Positions 40,759 through 50,292 are shown, counted from the first letter of the stretch. The stretch: 64,000 bases of DNA from Citrobacter sedlakii NBRC 105722 (GCF_000759835.1 NZ_BBNB01000002.1:496001-560000), one strand, 5' to 3'. Program-made: numbers and translations. The notes: a model not told the origin generated them from the sequence alone.

Positions 40759-41436
40759 TTAAACCAGCAATTCAGAAGCCAGCCGTGCAATCAATACATT
40801 AGAGAGCAAGACCGGCACATCCAACGACTTTTGCAGCACATCGCGGTGACGCTGATGAAATCCCAGGCAGTCCAGCATAATCACATCAGCGCCCTGCTCA
40901 AGCAGCGCTTTACCGGCGTCTATCAACTGCTGGACGCTGCCATGCACCGGATTCGCCAGTGAATAAACCGGCGGCGACGCCAGCACCTGCCACTTTTCCG
41001 CCTGGGCAGACATAAGCTCCTCGACCGGCACGATAACGCCCACCTGATGTCCGTCAACGATCGAGGCCACCAGCGGCGGGATAATACGTCGCGGCTCCAG
41101 CAGAATACTGTTACGGGCGGTCATACTTCTGATGCTCGCGGTGCTCATCAAAAGAATAATGTCGTAACCCTGGTTATCCAGCACCTCAATAACGCTTTGC
41201 AGATCGCGTTCGACTTTTTGTTTAGAGACATGGGCCGGTTGATTATCGCTAAGCAGGGTTAATAGCGGTGCTTCTCCTGCGTCAATTTTATAATCCGTGA
41301 GCACATCTTCACGGTTCATTTTTCCAAGCAGGCTGTGATGGGTAATGTGCTGTTCGTCGATGTACTCCGTCAGGAGCGGCAGGATTTCGCTCGTGGGTAC
41401 AACGCCGATAGTGAGAATTGCCAACGACGCGCTCAT
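40759..41436 (-). CDS. aroM: AroM family protein
   Basis: This is a protein of unknown function, co-regulated with shikimate kinase II in E. coli. The 225-residue protein starts [22 protein letters not shown] and has repeated alpha/beta segments ([49 protein letters not shown]) resembling an Asp/Glu racemase-like fold. That resemblance is my inference. I chose ATG 41436, with AGGTGG 8 bases upstream. It is the distal gene of aroL-yaiA-aroM, though 259 bases separate it from yaiA. Confidence 0.88.
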   Translation of the reverse strand: MSASLAILTIGVVPTSEILPLLTEYIDEQHITHHSLLGKMNREDVLTDYKIDAGEAPLLTLLSDNQPAHVSKQKVERDLQSVIEVLDNQGYDIILLMSTASIRSMTARNSILLEPRRIIPPLVASIVDGHQVGVIVPVEELMSAQAEKWQVLASPPVYSLANPVHGSVQQLIDAGKALLEQGADVIMLDCLGFHQRHRDVLQKSLDVPVLLSNVLIARLASELLV

Positions 41437-41695
41437 TTTTGCCACCTTTTTATATTTCGTCGTTTATTTGCGAACAAATGCTCTACGCCACTGCCGACAT
41501 TTGCCTGATGCAAATTCAAATGCAAAAAAGCGTAGCAGGAGATGGGCAAAGTATTATGTAAAGATTCCAAATGATTCCAGTAAAATATTGTTATCGTTTA
41601 ATGTTCGTTTTTTGAAACAAAATGTCATCTGCGAAATATGTGATGCAGCTTCGGTTTAGGGATAACTCAGAATCCATTCCGAGTCGCTTGTGGCG

Positions 41696-41902
<207 letters not shown>

Positions 41903-41914
41903 TCAGAATGAACC

Positions 41915-42460
41915 TTAAGTATAGACGCCGCCTTGTTTACGCTGCGTAACCTGCGCCAGCGCGCCCCGAATTTCAGAAATCACCTGGTCGGGCGCGTTTG
42001 ACGCATCAATGATGAAATGGGCCGCCTGGCGATACAATATGTCGCGCTGGGCAAGCACCTCTCGCACCTCTTCACTGAGCGGTTTGCCGGTTAGCGCCGG
42101 GCGCAGTTCTTCTTCAGGCGACGCTTCCAGGCGTCCCACCAGCGTGGACACCGGCGCGCTTAAATAAACGACAATGCCGTTTTCGCGCATGAAGTGACGA
42201 TTGTATTCCGTCAGAATAATGCCGCCGCCCGTAGCCACGACCGTCGCAGGGGCAGTGACCGCTTCCAGCGCGGCGGTTTCCCGGGCGCGAAACCCAGGCC
42301 AGCCTTCCCGTTCAACGATCTCCGCCACTGTCATTTGCATCTGCGACTGTAGCCATTGGTCGGTATCGACAAAGCGGCTGTCAATTGCCGACGCCAGCGC
42401 CATGCCAACCGTTGTCTTTCCACATCCACGCGGACCCACAAGATAAAGCGGTTGCGTCAT
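41915..42460 (-). CDS. aroL: Shikimate kinase II
   Basis: AroL phosphorylates shikimate to shikimate 3-phosphate in aromatic amino acid synthesis. The 181-residue P-loop kinase has Walker [12 protein letters not shown] (about 8-18), the shikimate-binding FVDTDQWL (about 30-37), [11 protein letters not shown] (about 57-67), and the VATGGGIIL loop (about 75-83). I chose ATG 42460 ([12 protein letters not shown]); an in-frame ATG at 42568 falls inside a TyrR box. It heads the aroL-yaiA-aroM unit. Confidence 0.95.
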   Translation of the reverse strand: MTQPLYLVGPRGCGKTTVGMALASAIDSRFVDTDQWLQSQMQMTVAEIVEREGWPGFRARETAALEAVTAPATVVATGGGIILTEYNRHFMRENGIVVYLSAPVSTLVGRLEASPEEELRPALTGKPLSEEVREVLAQRDILYRQAAHFIIDASNAPDQVISEIRGALAQVTQRKQGGVYT

Positions 42461-42549
42461 ACCGGGAATTCCCCAAAAAGCCGCGACGTAGCGGAATAAA
42501 ATGTCGTGAAAGTAATAATCATACCACCCAATGCGTAGATAGCCCAAAG

Positions 42550-42643
42550 TGTAAACATTAATTTCCACATCAGGCTAAAAGTAACAATATATGCCTACTA
42601 TAACAAGAAACAGTGCTGAGAAAACTGTAAAAAATAAATTACA
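42550..42643 (-). promoter_or_regulatory. TyrR boxes upstream of aroL
   Basis: TGTAAA-N6-TTTCCA (42550-42567) and TGTAAA-N6-ATTACA (42626-42643) each match the TyrR palindrome TGTAAA-N6-TTTACA with one mismatch. E. coli aroL is repressed by TyrR (with TrpR) through such boxes. I did not find a convincing TrpR operator. Confidence 0.7.
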
Positions 42644-42652
42644 TCATCCTTT

Positions 42653-43102
42653 TCAGCGCTGAGCTTCCCGCCACCACTTTTCCAGCTCAGCCGCGAAGTG
42701 CTGGCGGTCACGCGGCGAGAGGCTGTCCGGCCCGCCGGTCTGGATGCCGCTGGCGCGGAGGGTATCCATAAAGTCGCGCATGGTCAGACGCTCGCGGATC
42801 GTCGACTCGGTGTAACGCTCCCCGCGCGGGTTGAGCGCTGCGGCGCCTTTCGCCAGCACTTCCGATGCCAGCGGGATATCCGCGGTGATCACCAGATCGC
42901 CTGCTGCGCACTGGCGCACGATTTCGTTATCCGCCACATCAAAACCGGCGGGCACGCGCAGCGTGCGGATAAACGGCGACGGTGGAACGCGCAGGGTCTG
43001 GTTCGCCACCAGGATCAACGTCTGTTGCATTCGCCCGGCGGCGCGAAAAAGGATCTCTTTAATTACGTTCGGACACGCATCCGCATCAACCCAAATCGTC
43101 AT
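42653..43102 (-). CDS. yaiI: UPF0178 (DUF188) protein YaiI
   Basis: This is a 149-residue PIN-like/NYN-related protein of unknown function. It starts [22 protein letters not shown], where the Asp residues (5 and 7) sit where PIN-like folds bind metal; a further acidic motif is in [18 protein letters not shown] chose ATG 43102; an in-frame ATG at 43177 is within the divergent promoter. It is divergent from proC, with 147 bases between starts. Confidence 0.88.
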   Translation of the reverse strand: MTIWVDADACPNVIKEILFRAAGRMQQTLILVANQTLRVPPSPFIRTLRVPAGFDVADNEIVRQCAAGDLVITADIPLASEVLAKGAAALNPRGERYTESTIRERLTMRDFMDTLRASGIQTGGPDSLSPRDRQHFAAELEKWWREAQR

Positions 43103-43249
43103 ACTGTTTCCCGTTAAGAGGCAATTTTCTATTGTCGCGTGCTTTTGCCCTGCGGCAAAGTGCTGTTTGCCCTTCATGGCTCTTTCATAACGCGTTAAGC
43201 TAGGCTTTATCAGTCAAAACAACAATTATCACGCATAGGGAGTGACGAG

Positions 43250-44059
43250 ATGGATAAGAAAATCGGTTTTATCGGCTGCGGTAATATGGGTAAAGCGATC
43301 CTCGGCGGCCTGATTGCCAGCGGTCAGGTGCTCCCCGGCCAGATTTGGGTTTACACGCCTTCCCCTGAAAAAGTCGCCGCGCTGCGCGACCAGTACGGCA
43401 TTAACGCTGCGCAATCCGCCCAGGAAGTGGCGCAGATCGCTGATATTGTTTTTGGCGCCGTGAAGCCCGGCATCATGATCAAAGTGCTGAGCGATATCAC
43501 CTCCAGCCTGAATAAAGAATCGCTGGTGGTGTCGATTGCCGCGGGCGTTACGCTGGATCAGTTGGCACGCGCGCTGGGACATGACCGTAAAATCGTTCGT
43601 GCGATGCCAAACACGCCGTCGCTGGTCAATGCCGGGATGACCTCCATTACGCCAAATGCGCTGGTGACGCCTGAAGATACTGCTGACGTACTGAACATTT
43701 TCCGCTGCTTTGGCGAGGCGGAGGTCATTGCTGAGTCGATGATTCATCCGGTTGTCGGGGTCAGCGGCTCCGCGCCTGCTTATGTCTTTATGTTTATCGA
43801 AGCGATGGCCGATGCCGCCGTGCTGGGTGGAATGCCGCGCGCCCAGGCCTATAAATTTGCCGCCCAGGCGGTGATGGGCTCCGCAAAGATGGTACTGGAA
43901 ACGGGTGAGCATCCGGGGGCGTTGAAAGATATGGTCTGCTCGCCGGGCGGTACCACCATCGAAGCGGTACGCGTCCTCGAAGAGCGCGGGTTCCGGGCTG
44001 CGGTGATCGAAGCGATGGCGAAGTGTATGGAAAAATCAGAGAAGCTCAGCAAGTCCTGA
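43250..44059 (+). CDS. proC: Pyrroline-5-carboxylate reductase
   Basis: ProC reduces pyrroline-5-carboxylate to proline with NAD(P)H, the last step of proline synthesis. The 269-residue protein has the Rossmann motif IGFIGCGNMGKAILGGL (4-20), MPNTPSLVNAGMTSI (about 119-133), and the C-terminal signature GALKDMVCSPGGTTIEAVRVLE (about 221-242). GGGAG is present 6 bases before the ATG. It converges on dgcC, with 15 bases between stops. Confidence 0.97.
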   Translation: MDKKIGFIGCGNMGKAILGGLIASGQVLPGQIWVYTPSPEKVAALRDQYGINAAQSAQEVAQIADIVFGAVKPGIMIKVLSDITSSLNKESLVVSIAAGVTLDQLARALGHDRKIVRAMPNTPSLVNAGMTSITPNALVTPEDTADVLNIFRCFGEAEVIAESMIHPVVGVSGSAPAYVFMFIEAMADAAVLGGMPRAQAYKFAAQAVMGSAKMVLETGEHPGALKDMVCSPGGTTIEAVRVLEERGFRAAVIEAMAKCMEKSEKLSKS

Positions 44060-44074
44060 GCAGGTAACCGGACG

Positions 44075-45175
44075 TTACGCCGCCACTTCGGTGCGGTTAC
44101 GTCCGGCGTGCTTTGCTTTATAGAGCGCCAGATCGGCGGACTTCAGCCATTCGCGATAATGGCTAAACTGCGGTGTCAGCGGAGCAACGCCAACGCTGAT
44201 ATGCACCATCACCTGCGGAGCGCAGGGCAGACGTAATGCGCGAAGTCCTTCGTGAACCCGCGACATCGCCGCAATGGCATTGCCGGCTGGCGTCCCATGC
44301 ATAATGACCGCAAACTCATCGCCGCCAAAGCGGCCTATCAGGTCGCTGCTACGCAGGGTCATCCGTAGCTGTCGGGTCAGCGCCTGAATGGCCTCATCGC
44401 CGATGTCGTGTCCCCAGGTATCATTAATTCCCTTGAAATGGTCGATATCAATGATCAGGAGCGTGCAGTCGCAATGCTGCCGGCGACAGCGTTCAAACTC
44501 CGCGCGCAATAACATCTCCCAATGGCGCCGGTTAAAGACCCCTGTCATCCCGTCATGGGTGCTCATGATCTTTAGTCGTCGCTTATGCTCCGCCAGCGTT
44601 GTCGCGGTCTGGTAACTTACCCAGGCAAATAAAAGCGGATAGAGGATGATAATGGGCAGCGTCAGTCCCCCTTCAAGCGGCGTGCTGGAAAACGACACCA
44701 CGCCGCCGGTCAGTTGCAGTGTCAGCAAGGTGGCTAATGTCATCAGCACCGTTCCGGCGAAAAACAACCGCGAACCGCCCGCGCCCATCAGATTCATCCC
44801 CATCATCATCAACAGCGCGCAGGAAGGCAGCGCGTTAACGCCAGTCAGCCCAATCCACACGCCAGCGAAGATCGCATCTATTTTGAAATTGCTGAACTCG
44901 CGATGCAGCGGATCGCTTGCCCTGCTGGCAATCTGCCAGGCCAGATGCGGCCAGACGAACGCCCAGCCAACCAGCGCTAACCACCAGCCCCCTGCTACCG
45001 GCTGGCTGACCAGGGTTGCCGCAAGGGGGAAGAACATTCCGCCCAGCGCCACCGCGCGCGGCAGCCTGACGCGCCGGGCGAATCGCAGTCCGGAACGCTG
45101 AAGATCGTGCTGCAAAGAGATGTAACCGCCCTCATCCGGCGCGATGTGATTTTTGTAAAAATTATCGTCATTCAT
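44075..45175 (-). CDS. dgcC: Diguanylate cyclase DgcC (AdrA/YaiC)
   Basis: DgcC makes cyclic di-GMP from two GTP and, under CsgD control, switches on cellulose synthesis. The 366-residue protein has an N-terminal MASE2-type membrane block (about 30-195, beginning RRVRLPRAVALGGMFFPLAATL) and a GGDEF domain (about 200-360) with HDGMTGVFNRRHW, IDIDHFKGINDTWGHDIGDEA and the intact catalytic RFGGDEFAVI. The usual first codons MFPKI are present upstream but in a different frame because of an A6 run (45178-45183). The usable start is therefore ATG 45175 (MNDDNF), which has no good Shine-Dalgarno. Confidence 0.93.
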   Translation of the reverse strand: MNDDNFYKNHIAPDEGGYISLQHDLQRSGLRFARRVRLPRAVALGGMFFPLAATLVSQPVAGGWWLALVGWAFVWPHLAWQIASRASDPLHREFSNFKIDAIFAGVWIGLTGVNALPSCALLMMMGMNLMGAGGSRLFFAGTVLMTLATLLTLQLTGGVVSFSSTPLEGGLTLPIIILYPLLFAWVSYQTATTLAEHKRRLKIMSTHDGMTGVFNRRHWEMLLRAEFERCRRQHCDCTLLIIDIDHFKGINDTWGHDIGDEAIQALTRQLRMTLRSSDLIGRFGGDEFAVIMHGTPAGNAIAAMSRVHEGLRALRLPCAPQVMVHISVGVAPLTPQFSHYREWLKSADLALYKAKHAGRNRTEVAA

Positions 45176-45247
45176 TATTTTTTGGGAACATTTAGAAATA
45201 ATTTCCCAAATTATAGAGACGAGCGTGGCGGGGAAAGTATGAGATTT

Positions 45248-45275
45248 CGGGTGAGCGATGCCATCGGCTCACCCG
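45248..45275. terminator. Hairpin after psiF
   Basis: CGGGTGAGC (45248-45256) pairs with GCTCACCCG (45267-45275), with extra GAT/ATC pairs in the loop. It lies just past the psiF stop. No T tract follows, so termination efficiency is uncertain. Confidence 0.5.
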
Positions 45276-45289
45276 TTAGCACTACGCGC

Positions 45290-45610
45290 TTAGGCCGCTT
45301 TCTTCAGGCAGGCGCTCATAAACTTACTGCGATCCTCACCTTTCAGCGACTGCTGTGTCGCCTGAGAATTGCACTCACGCATTTTCTGCTGCTGCGGCGT
45401 CAGGCTTTTCTCATTAGGATCGGATTGACTGTTTTTAAGGCAATTACTCATGTACGTCTTGCGGGCATCCCCTTTTAGCGCCTGCGCTGTCGCCTGCTGA
45501 TTACAGGTGGTCATACGCTGTTGTTGTGGGGTGAGTGTTTTCTCGGCAGCACCGACTGTCGTTAAAAAGACCAGACCAAATAATAGCGTTACCAGTAATG
45601 TTATTTTCAT
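45290..45610 (-). CDS. psiF: Phosphate-starvation-inducible protein PsiF
   Basis: This is a 106-residue exported protein of unknown function, made with alkaline phosphatase under phosphate limitation in E. coli. A signal peptide MKITLLVTLLFGLVFLTTVGA (1-21) is followed by two copies of the PsiF repeat: LTPQQQRMTTCNQQATAQALKG with a second Cys in YMSNCLKN, and LTPQQQKMRECNSQATQQSLKG with FMSACLKKAA. Each repeat has two Cys, so disulfides are likely in the periplasm. In E. coli it follows phoA; here phoA is a relic and psiF appears to be the only gene left behind the phoA promoter. Confidence 0.93.
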   Translation of the reverse strand: MKITLLVTLLFGLVFLTTVGAAEKTLTPQQQRMTTCNQQATAQALKGDARKTYMSNCLKNSQSDPNEKSLTPQQQKMRECNSQATQQSLKGEDRSKFMSACLKKAA

Positions 45611-45780
45611 AGCACCATCCTTTTTTGAACCAGGACACAGTCGAGCGTTTCGCGAAATGCGTTGCCATGCCGGATGGCGACGATCCGCGAACCTGATTTC
45701 GTACTGATGTCATTAAGTCTGGTCGCTAACCTCAAAAAAGCCACCCGACAGCAAAAGTAATCCTGCCGGGGGATGGACGA

Positions 45781-45948
45781 CGTCAGACCCGGCGCCGCTT
45801 TCCAGCGCACCGGCATATTTCCCTCAGACAACATCCCCGGCAGCAGTTATTTCGAAATGACGCCATAGCGTCATGACGGGAATTTCTACGCGTCCGGCTG
45901 GAATCAACATCAGCGGTAACAAGCAAGGGTTTTACCGCTTCGCTTCAT
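45781..45948 (-). pseudogene. phoA: Relic of alkaline phosphatase gene phoA
   Basis: Between psiF and iraP, where E. coli has phoA, a ~170-base scar remains. ATGGAGAATATAAA precedes ATG 45948, and translation gives MKRSGKTLA, then, after a one-base frameshift, LLPLMLIPAGRVEIPVM, which aligns with the PhoA leader (MKQSTIALALLPLLFTP...EMPVL). In the next stretch SEGNMPVRW (near 45828-45802) matches PhoA internal FADGNMPVRW, and KAAPGLT (to about 45781) resembles PhoA KAPGLT from near the C-terminus. The gene has thus lost more than 1 kb through several internal deletions. None of the metal or Ser active-site segments remain. Alignments are from memory. Confidence 0.78.
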
Positions 45949-46109
45949 TTTATATTCTCCATGTAAAATACTCACTTACCCTAAATAACAGACCTTGCAG
46001 GAAAGCGACAAATGAATGAATCCCGCTGAGCGTAGAAAACGCATTGAGTTATATGCGCCAACGCTACAACACACTTTTAACGGATGTCTTCAGGGTAAAA
46101 TAATAAAAA

Positions 46110-46150
46110 CAAAGCGACTATAACGTTATGTCGTGACAGGTTTATGACAA
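46110..46150 (-). promoter_or_regulatory. Orphan phoA promoter with Pho box
   Basis: On the minus strand TTGTCATAAACCTGTCAC (46150-46133) matches the Pho box consensus at 16 of 18 positions. Exactly 10 bases later comes the -10 TATAGT (46122-46117), then CGCTTTGTTTTTATTA, essentially the E. coli phoA start region. Transcription from about 46110 would cross the phoA relic and reach psiF (start codon ~500 bases on). Confidence 0.85.
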
Positions 46151-46247
46151 CGTGTTCTGGCTTATAGCCAAAACACATTCGCGTTGCCGGACAGGACAAA
46201 AGCGCCCTGGTCAATTTCCGCCAACGCGTCTGTCACGAAGAATAACG

Positions 46248-46508
46248 TTAGTAACGAGGGTGTTTCAGGAGTTTTTGGACATACTGGCGCAGCAGTTCTT
46301 TATCGTCATCAGAAATGCTGGCATCCGGCTTTACCCCGTCAAGAGCCCCTTCCACCTGTTGAATCAGGATATCCTGCTCTTTTTTCGCCATATTACGCAG
46401 CATCGCCGTGACGATAATCTCTAACGCCTCTACCTGAGCAACCAGTTCCTTCGATTCTTCTTCTTTCTGGGCAAGCTTAAGCAACAACTCAGCAATGAGA
46501 TTTTTCAT
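46248..46508 (-). CDS. iraP: Anti-adaptor IraP
   Basis: IraP binds the adaptor RssB and so protects the sigma factor RpoS from ClpXP, linking phosphate starvation and ppGpp to the general stress response. The 86-residue protein starts [32 protein letters not shown], a predicted coiled coil over about 5-45, and ends [18 protein letters not shown]. Length and sequence match E. coli IraP closely. It lies beside the phoA relic, as in E. coli, but an exporter gene now separates it from ddlA. Confidence 0.93.
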   Translation of the reverse strand: MKNLIAELLLKLAQKEEESKELVAQVEALEIIVTAMLRNMAKKEQDILIQQVEGALDGVKPDASISDDDKELLRQYVQKLLKHPRY

Positions 46509-46762
46509 GACTGTATTCCCTTAACTAAAGAAGCCTGACGTTATCACTGTGAACTCATGCTGCCTAGAGGTGAAGGGTAGTATTTTTAAAAGAAAGAAAT
46601 GACTTTGCGTAAATAATCACAAATTAACGATAGCGAAACGTTTCTCGCCAGCAGTGAGGAAGACTGAAATTAAAGAAAGCAAATAAATAATCACCTTCAG
46701 CCATAATCTAAAGTTATGATAAAAATGCATGGATTTAACTTAAGTCACTTTCTTTTATTAAT

Positions 46763-47968
46763 TCAACCCGTTGTACGACCTTTTTCCCGCTGGCGTAACG
46801 TCAGCATTAACTGAACAATGTTGATTAGCACAATGACCGCGGTGGCAATAAATACCCAGCGGAAACCGGCCATTGCCGAGACCGTCGCGCCCATTAACGG
46901 CCCCGCAACGTTGCCAAGATACATAAACGACTGATTATAACCAAAAATACGTCCGGTAATTTGCTCACTGGAGTATTTCACCAGCAGCGTTTGCACCGCA
47001 GGCAGCATCGCGCCATCGGCAAACCCGAGCAGAAAACGCAGTACGCCAAGCTGAAAAGGCGTAGTGACCCATGACATAGCGAAAAACAACACCACCGCAC
47101 AGATAAGCGTCGCCATTAAAATGCGCTCCGTGCCGATCCGATCGCCCAGCTTTCCCAGTCGCGGCGCAGAGATGAGTGCGGAAATACCCGGCACCGAGGC
47201 AATGAATCCGCTCAGAAAAGCGATGTTATTGCTGTCCGGCGCCATCGACTTAATAAACAACGCCAGAATCGGACTAATGGAGCCATTGCACAGTTGAATG
47301 ACCAGCGTGGTGAAAAACAGGCTAATAACTAACGCCGGGTACGGGAGCGAAGCAAAAACCGCCCTGCCGCTCAGACGTTCACTCTTTTTCAGTGTCGGAC
47401 GCACGCCTTCTTTGATTAAAAAGAAGGTCACCAGAAAGCTCACCATCAACAGCATTGCGGTAATAAAAAAGACGGGTCGTAGCCCGACATGGTCGGCAAT
47501 AAAGCCGCCCATCAGCGGGCCGCCAATCACGCCGCTAATTTGCGCGGTCGCCAGCGTACTGAGCGCCCATCCGCTTCGTTCGCGCGGAACCTGCGACGCG
47601 ACCAGCGCCATCGCATTAGGAATATAGCCGGAAGTGAGCCCCATGATGCCGCGCAGCAAAAACAGCTGCCAGACGTTTGTGGCAAACGCCTGTAGCAGAA
47701 TCGCGATCGCCATGCCTAAGGACGCGCGCAGCAGCATCAGCTTACGGCCCTTGCGATCGGCGAGACTGCCCCACAGGGGCGAGACAATGGCGGAGATAAG
47801 AAAGGTGATACTGAAAGTCAGACCAGACCACATCGAGAGCGCTTCGTGGGAAGAAACCCCTAACTGTGAAATATACAACGGCAAGAACGGCAGGATTTGA
47901 CTGATTGCCAGACCGGTGAAAAAGCAGCCGAACCAGACGGAAATGAGGTTAACTTTCCAGGATTCCAT
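46763..47968 (-). CDS. MdtG-like MFS drug efflux transporter
   Basis: This is a 401-residue twelve-TM major facilitator of the drug:H+ antiporter-1 group, closely related to E. coli MdtG but a distinct gene. The family motif A is [21 protein letters not shown] (about 64-84), and the motif C region is [17 protein letters not shown] (about 137-153). [14 protein letters not shown] (about 272-285) repeats motif A in the second half. The start [15 protein letters not shown] is the only ATG close to the frame edge. It is inserted between iraP and ddlA relative to E. coli; the substrate is unknown. Confidence 0.85.
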   Translation of the reverse strand: MESWKVNLISVWFGCFFTGLAISQILPFLPLYISQLGVSSHEALSMWSGLTFSITFLISAIVSPLWGSLADRKGRKLMLLRASLGMAIAILLQAFATNVWQLFLLRGIMGLTSGYIPNAMALVASQVPRERSGWALSTLATAQISGVIGGPLMGGFIADHVGLRPVFFITAMLLMVSFLVTFFLIKEGVRPTLKKSERLSGRAVFASLPYPALVISLFFTTLVIQLCNGSISPILALFIKSMAPDSNNIAFLSGFIASVPGISALISAPRLGKLGDRIGTERILMATLICAVVLFFAMSWVTTPFQLGVLRFLLGFADGAMLPAVQTLLVKYSSEQITGRIFGYNQSFMYLGNVAGPLMGATVSAMAGFRWVFIATAVIVLINIVQLMLTLRQREKGRTTG

Positions 47969-48135
47969 AAATACTCGTTGTGATAACGTACTGAAAACGC
48001 GGCACAGTTTAGCAATAATGCAGCCGCGGAATGGTTCAAGAGATGCGATGGGTCTGAGTTTGCTATTTTATCTTCCCGTTCATCAGATTTGTGAAACAAA
48101 TCACATAAATGACCCCCACATGCAGCGCGTTATGC

Positions 48136-48819
48136 TTAACGACAAAGGCCGTATCCGCGCATGCCGAGGTGAAAATGGTTAGCGTGCGCGGCGTTATACT
48201 CTGGACCCAACCCGTTACCAAAGTACTGACAGCTCGCGCTGAGCATCGTGCGCAGCCAGGGGGCGCTTTCATCCTGCTTCCAGCCGCGCAGCACGCTTAT
48301 GTTTCGCCCGTCGGCAAGGCGAAAGCCGCTGATATCCAGCGCCTGCGCGCTGGCGTGTTCGCTTCGGCGCGCGTCGGGACGGTGGTAGATATTGCGGCAG
48401 GCGAAGCTGCCCAGGTGATCGATACGCGTCAGCCTGCTGGCCATAAACTGCTCGGTTAACGGCCGCGCCTGCTGTTCAACAAACAGCGCTGCGCTGAGCG
48501 CCAGCGGGCAGGAAGCGAGAAAGCTGCTGCTCAGTTTGACCGCGCCGAAATCCCTGACGCGCACCACGTCGGTTAACGGACAGTCGCCCGCACTGTCGGC
48601 CACCGGCTGCGAGGAGATCAGCTTTCGCTGGTTCGCCTGTTGCAGCAATGTCTGACATTGATCTTTCGTCAGCCGCTGAAGCTTGAATTTGGTCAGCCAG
48701 TTGGGTGGATCGGTCAGCCCGAGCGGCGTAAAGGGATTGTAATATGACGGCAGATACCGGTACCCCACGCCCCCCGCCACGCCCAAGAGAATAATAAACA
48801 GCCAGCCTTTACCTTTCAC
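48136..48819 (-). CDS. Extensin-like (LAS-type) predicted peptidase, membrane-anchored
   Basis: This 227-residue protein has an N-terminal membrane anchor or uncleaved signal (about 5-22, GWLFIILLGVAGGVGYRYL) and an extensin-like C-terminal domain. RRSEHASAQALDISGF (His155, Asp162) and HANHFHLGM (His215, His217) follow the zinc-ligand pattern of LAS metallopeptidases that cut peptidoglycan peptides. Six cysteines (55, 80, 104, 141, 197, 226) suggest periplasmic disulfides. It is divergent from ddlA, which makes the D-Ala-D-Ala dipeptide of the wall, so a cell-wall role is plausible. No substrate is proven for this family. Confidence 0.75.
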   Translation of the reverse strand: MKGKGWLFIILLGVAGGVGYRYLPSYYNPFTPLGLTDPPNWLTKFKLQRLTKDQCQTLLQQANQRKLISSQPVADSAGDCPLTDVVRVRDFGAVKLSSSFLASCPLALSAALFVEQQARPLTEQFMASRLTRIDHLGSFACRNIYHRPDARRSEHASAQALDISGFRLADGRNISVLRGWKQDESAPWLRTMLSASCQYFGNGLGPEYNAAHANHFHLGMRGYGLCR

Positions 48820-48924
48820 GCCCCCTCCTTTGCGTTTCTGCTTAACATTATGGCAGAAGCCCGCGAATCCCTCGTTTTGTCGTGGTAATGTATACGCTTT
48901 GCGTTCGATGGAATGGGTTTTAAG

Positions 48925-50019
48925 ATGGCAAAATTGCGGGTAGGAATCGTATTTGGTGGGAAATCAGCGGAACATGAAGTGTCATTGCAATCGGCAAAAA
49001 ATATTGTCGATGCCATCGACAAGACCCGCTTTGACGTTGTGCTTTTAGGCATTGATAAACAAGGGCAGTGGCACGTCAGCGATGCCGAAAATTACCTGCT
49101 CAACGCCGACAATCCGGCGCGCATTGCGCTGCGCCCTTCCACTACCAGCCTCGCGCAGGTGCCGGGTAAACATGAGCAGCAGCTGATTGACGCGCAAACC
49201 GCGCAGCCGTTGCCGACAGTTGACGTAATTTTTCCGATCGTTCACGGCACGCTGGGCGAAGACGGCTCATTGCAGGGCATGCTGCGGGTGGCGAATTTGC
49301 CGTTTGTCGGTTCCGACGTGCTGGGCTCCGCGGCATGTATGGATAAAGACGTCACCAAGCGTCTGCTGCGTGATGCCGGGCTGAATATCGCGCCCTTTAT
49401 CACCCTCACCCGTGCCAACCGTCACGCTATCAGCTTTGCCGACGTAGAAGCGCGTCTTGGTCTGCCGCTTTTCGTGAAGCCTGCCAACCAGGGCTCATCC
49501 GTGGGCGTCAGTAAAGTCACCAGTGAAGCGCAGTATGCGCAGGCGATCGAACTGGCGTTCGGATTCGATCACAAAGTGGTGGTGGAACAGGGGATCAGGG
49601 GTCGCGAGATCGAATGCGCGGTCCTCGGCAACGATCATCCGCAAGCGAGCACCTGCGGCGAGATCGTGCTGAACAGCGATTTCTATGCCTACGACACCAA
49701 ATACATTGACGACAACGGCGCGAAGGTTGTGGTGCCTGCGGCGATCGCGCCTGAGGTTAACGACAAGATCCGTGATATCGCGATCCAGGCTTACCAGACG
49801 CTGGGCTGCGCCGGTATGGCGCGGGTGGATGTCTTTTTAACGGCGGATAACGAGGTGGTGATCAATGAGATCAACACCCTGCCGGGATTCACCAATATCA
49901 GTATGTATCCGAAACTGTGGCAGGCCAGTGGGTTAGGCTACACCGACCTGATCACCCGGTTAATCGAGCTGGCGCTGGAGCGTCACGCGGCGGATAACGC
50001 CCTGAAAACGACCATGTAA
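48925..50019 (+). CDS. ddlA: D-alanine--D-alanine ligase A
   Basis: DdlA joins two D-Ala with ATP to make the dipeptide end of peptidoglycan precursors. The 364-residue ATP-grasp protein starts [21 protein letters not shown]. It has [12 protein letters not shown] (about 99-110), [17 protein letters not shown] (about 176-192), and [20 protein letters not shown] (about 310-329). I chose ATG 48925 to match E. coli; an ATG four codons earlier (48913) is also in frame. Confidence 0.95.
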   Translation: MAKLRVGIVFGGKSAEHEVSLQSAKNIVDAIDKTRFDVVLLGIDKQGQWHVSDAENYLLNADNPARIALRPSTTSLAQVPGKHEQQLIDAQTAQPLPTVDVIFPIVHGTLGEDGSLQGMLRVANLPFVGSDVLGSAACMDKDVTKRLLRDAGLNIAPFITLTRANRHAISFADVEARLGLPLFVKPANQGSSVGVSKVTSEAQYAQAIELAFGFDHKVVVEQGIRGREIECAVLGNDHPQASTCGEIVLNSDFYAYDTKYIDDNGAKVVVPAAIAPEVNDKIRDIAIQAYQTLGCAGMARVDVFLTADNEVVINEINTLPGFTNISMYPKLWQASGLGYTDLITRLIELALERHAADNALKTTM

Positions 50020-50034
50020 TCTGCACTTTTGATT

Positions 50035-50060
50035 GCCCGGTAGCGTCAGGCTTACCGGGC
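50035..50060. terminator. Hairpin between ddlA and yaiZ
   Basis: GCCCGGTA (50035-50042) pairs with TACCGGGC (50053-50060) between the two converging stops. It is a likely bidirectional terminator, with weak T tracts. Confidence 0.6.
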
Positions 50061-50073
50061 GCTCAAATGCACA

Positions 50074-50292
50074 TTATTTGACTGACGCAGCGTCGTCATC
50101 TTCCACACGACGACGAATGATCAGCCCCGCCAGCCAGAAGCTCATCACCCAGGTGACCGCGCCCACGGCATAGGTTTGCCAACCTTTAGCTTCAAATCCC
50201 AGCAACCCGACGACACCGTTAAGAATAAAAATAAGCCCGATGGCGAAGGCATAGTAATGCCAGTCGCGGCGGATTTTTACAGGCAAATTCAT
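50074..50292 (-). CDS. yaiZ: DUF2754 small membrane protein YaiZ
   Basis: This is a 72-residue inner-membrane protein of unknown function. Two hydrophobic helices (about 13-33, YYAFAIGLIFILNGVVGLLGF, and 40-60) are flanked by basic residues, with an acidic tail. I chose ATG 50292 (MNLPVKIRRDWHYYAF), with GGGAG upstream; a longer frame from 50376 has no support. Confidence 0.85.
   Translation of the reverse strand: MNLPVKIRRDWHYYAFAIGLIFILNGVVGLLGFEAKGWQTYAVGAVTWVMSFWLAGLIIRRRVEDDDAASVK

Noticed and set aside
41345-41659. 104-codon + frame upstream of and overlapping aroM
   Set aside because: It overlaps aroM antisense and an A/T-rich leader; no Shine-Dalgarno.
45607-45834. Small frame of 75 codons upstream of psiF
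   Set aside because: Its first codons (SEGNMPVRW) are a fragment of phoA and the rest has no gene-like features; treated as part of the phoA relic.
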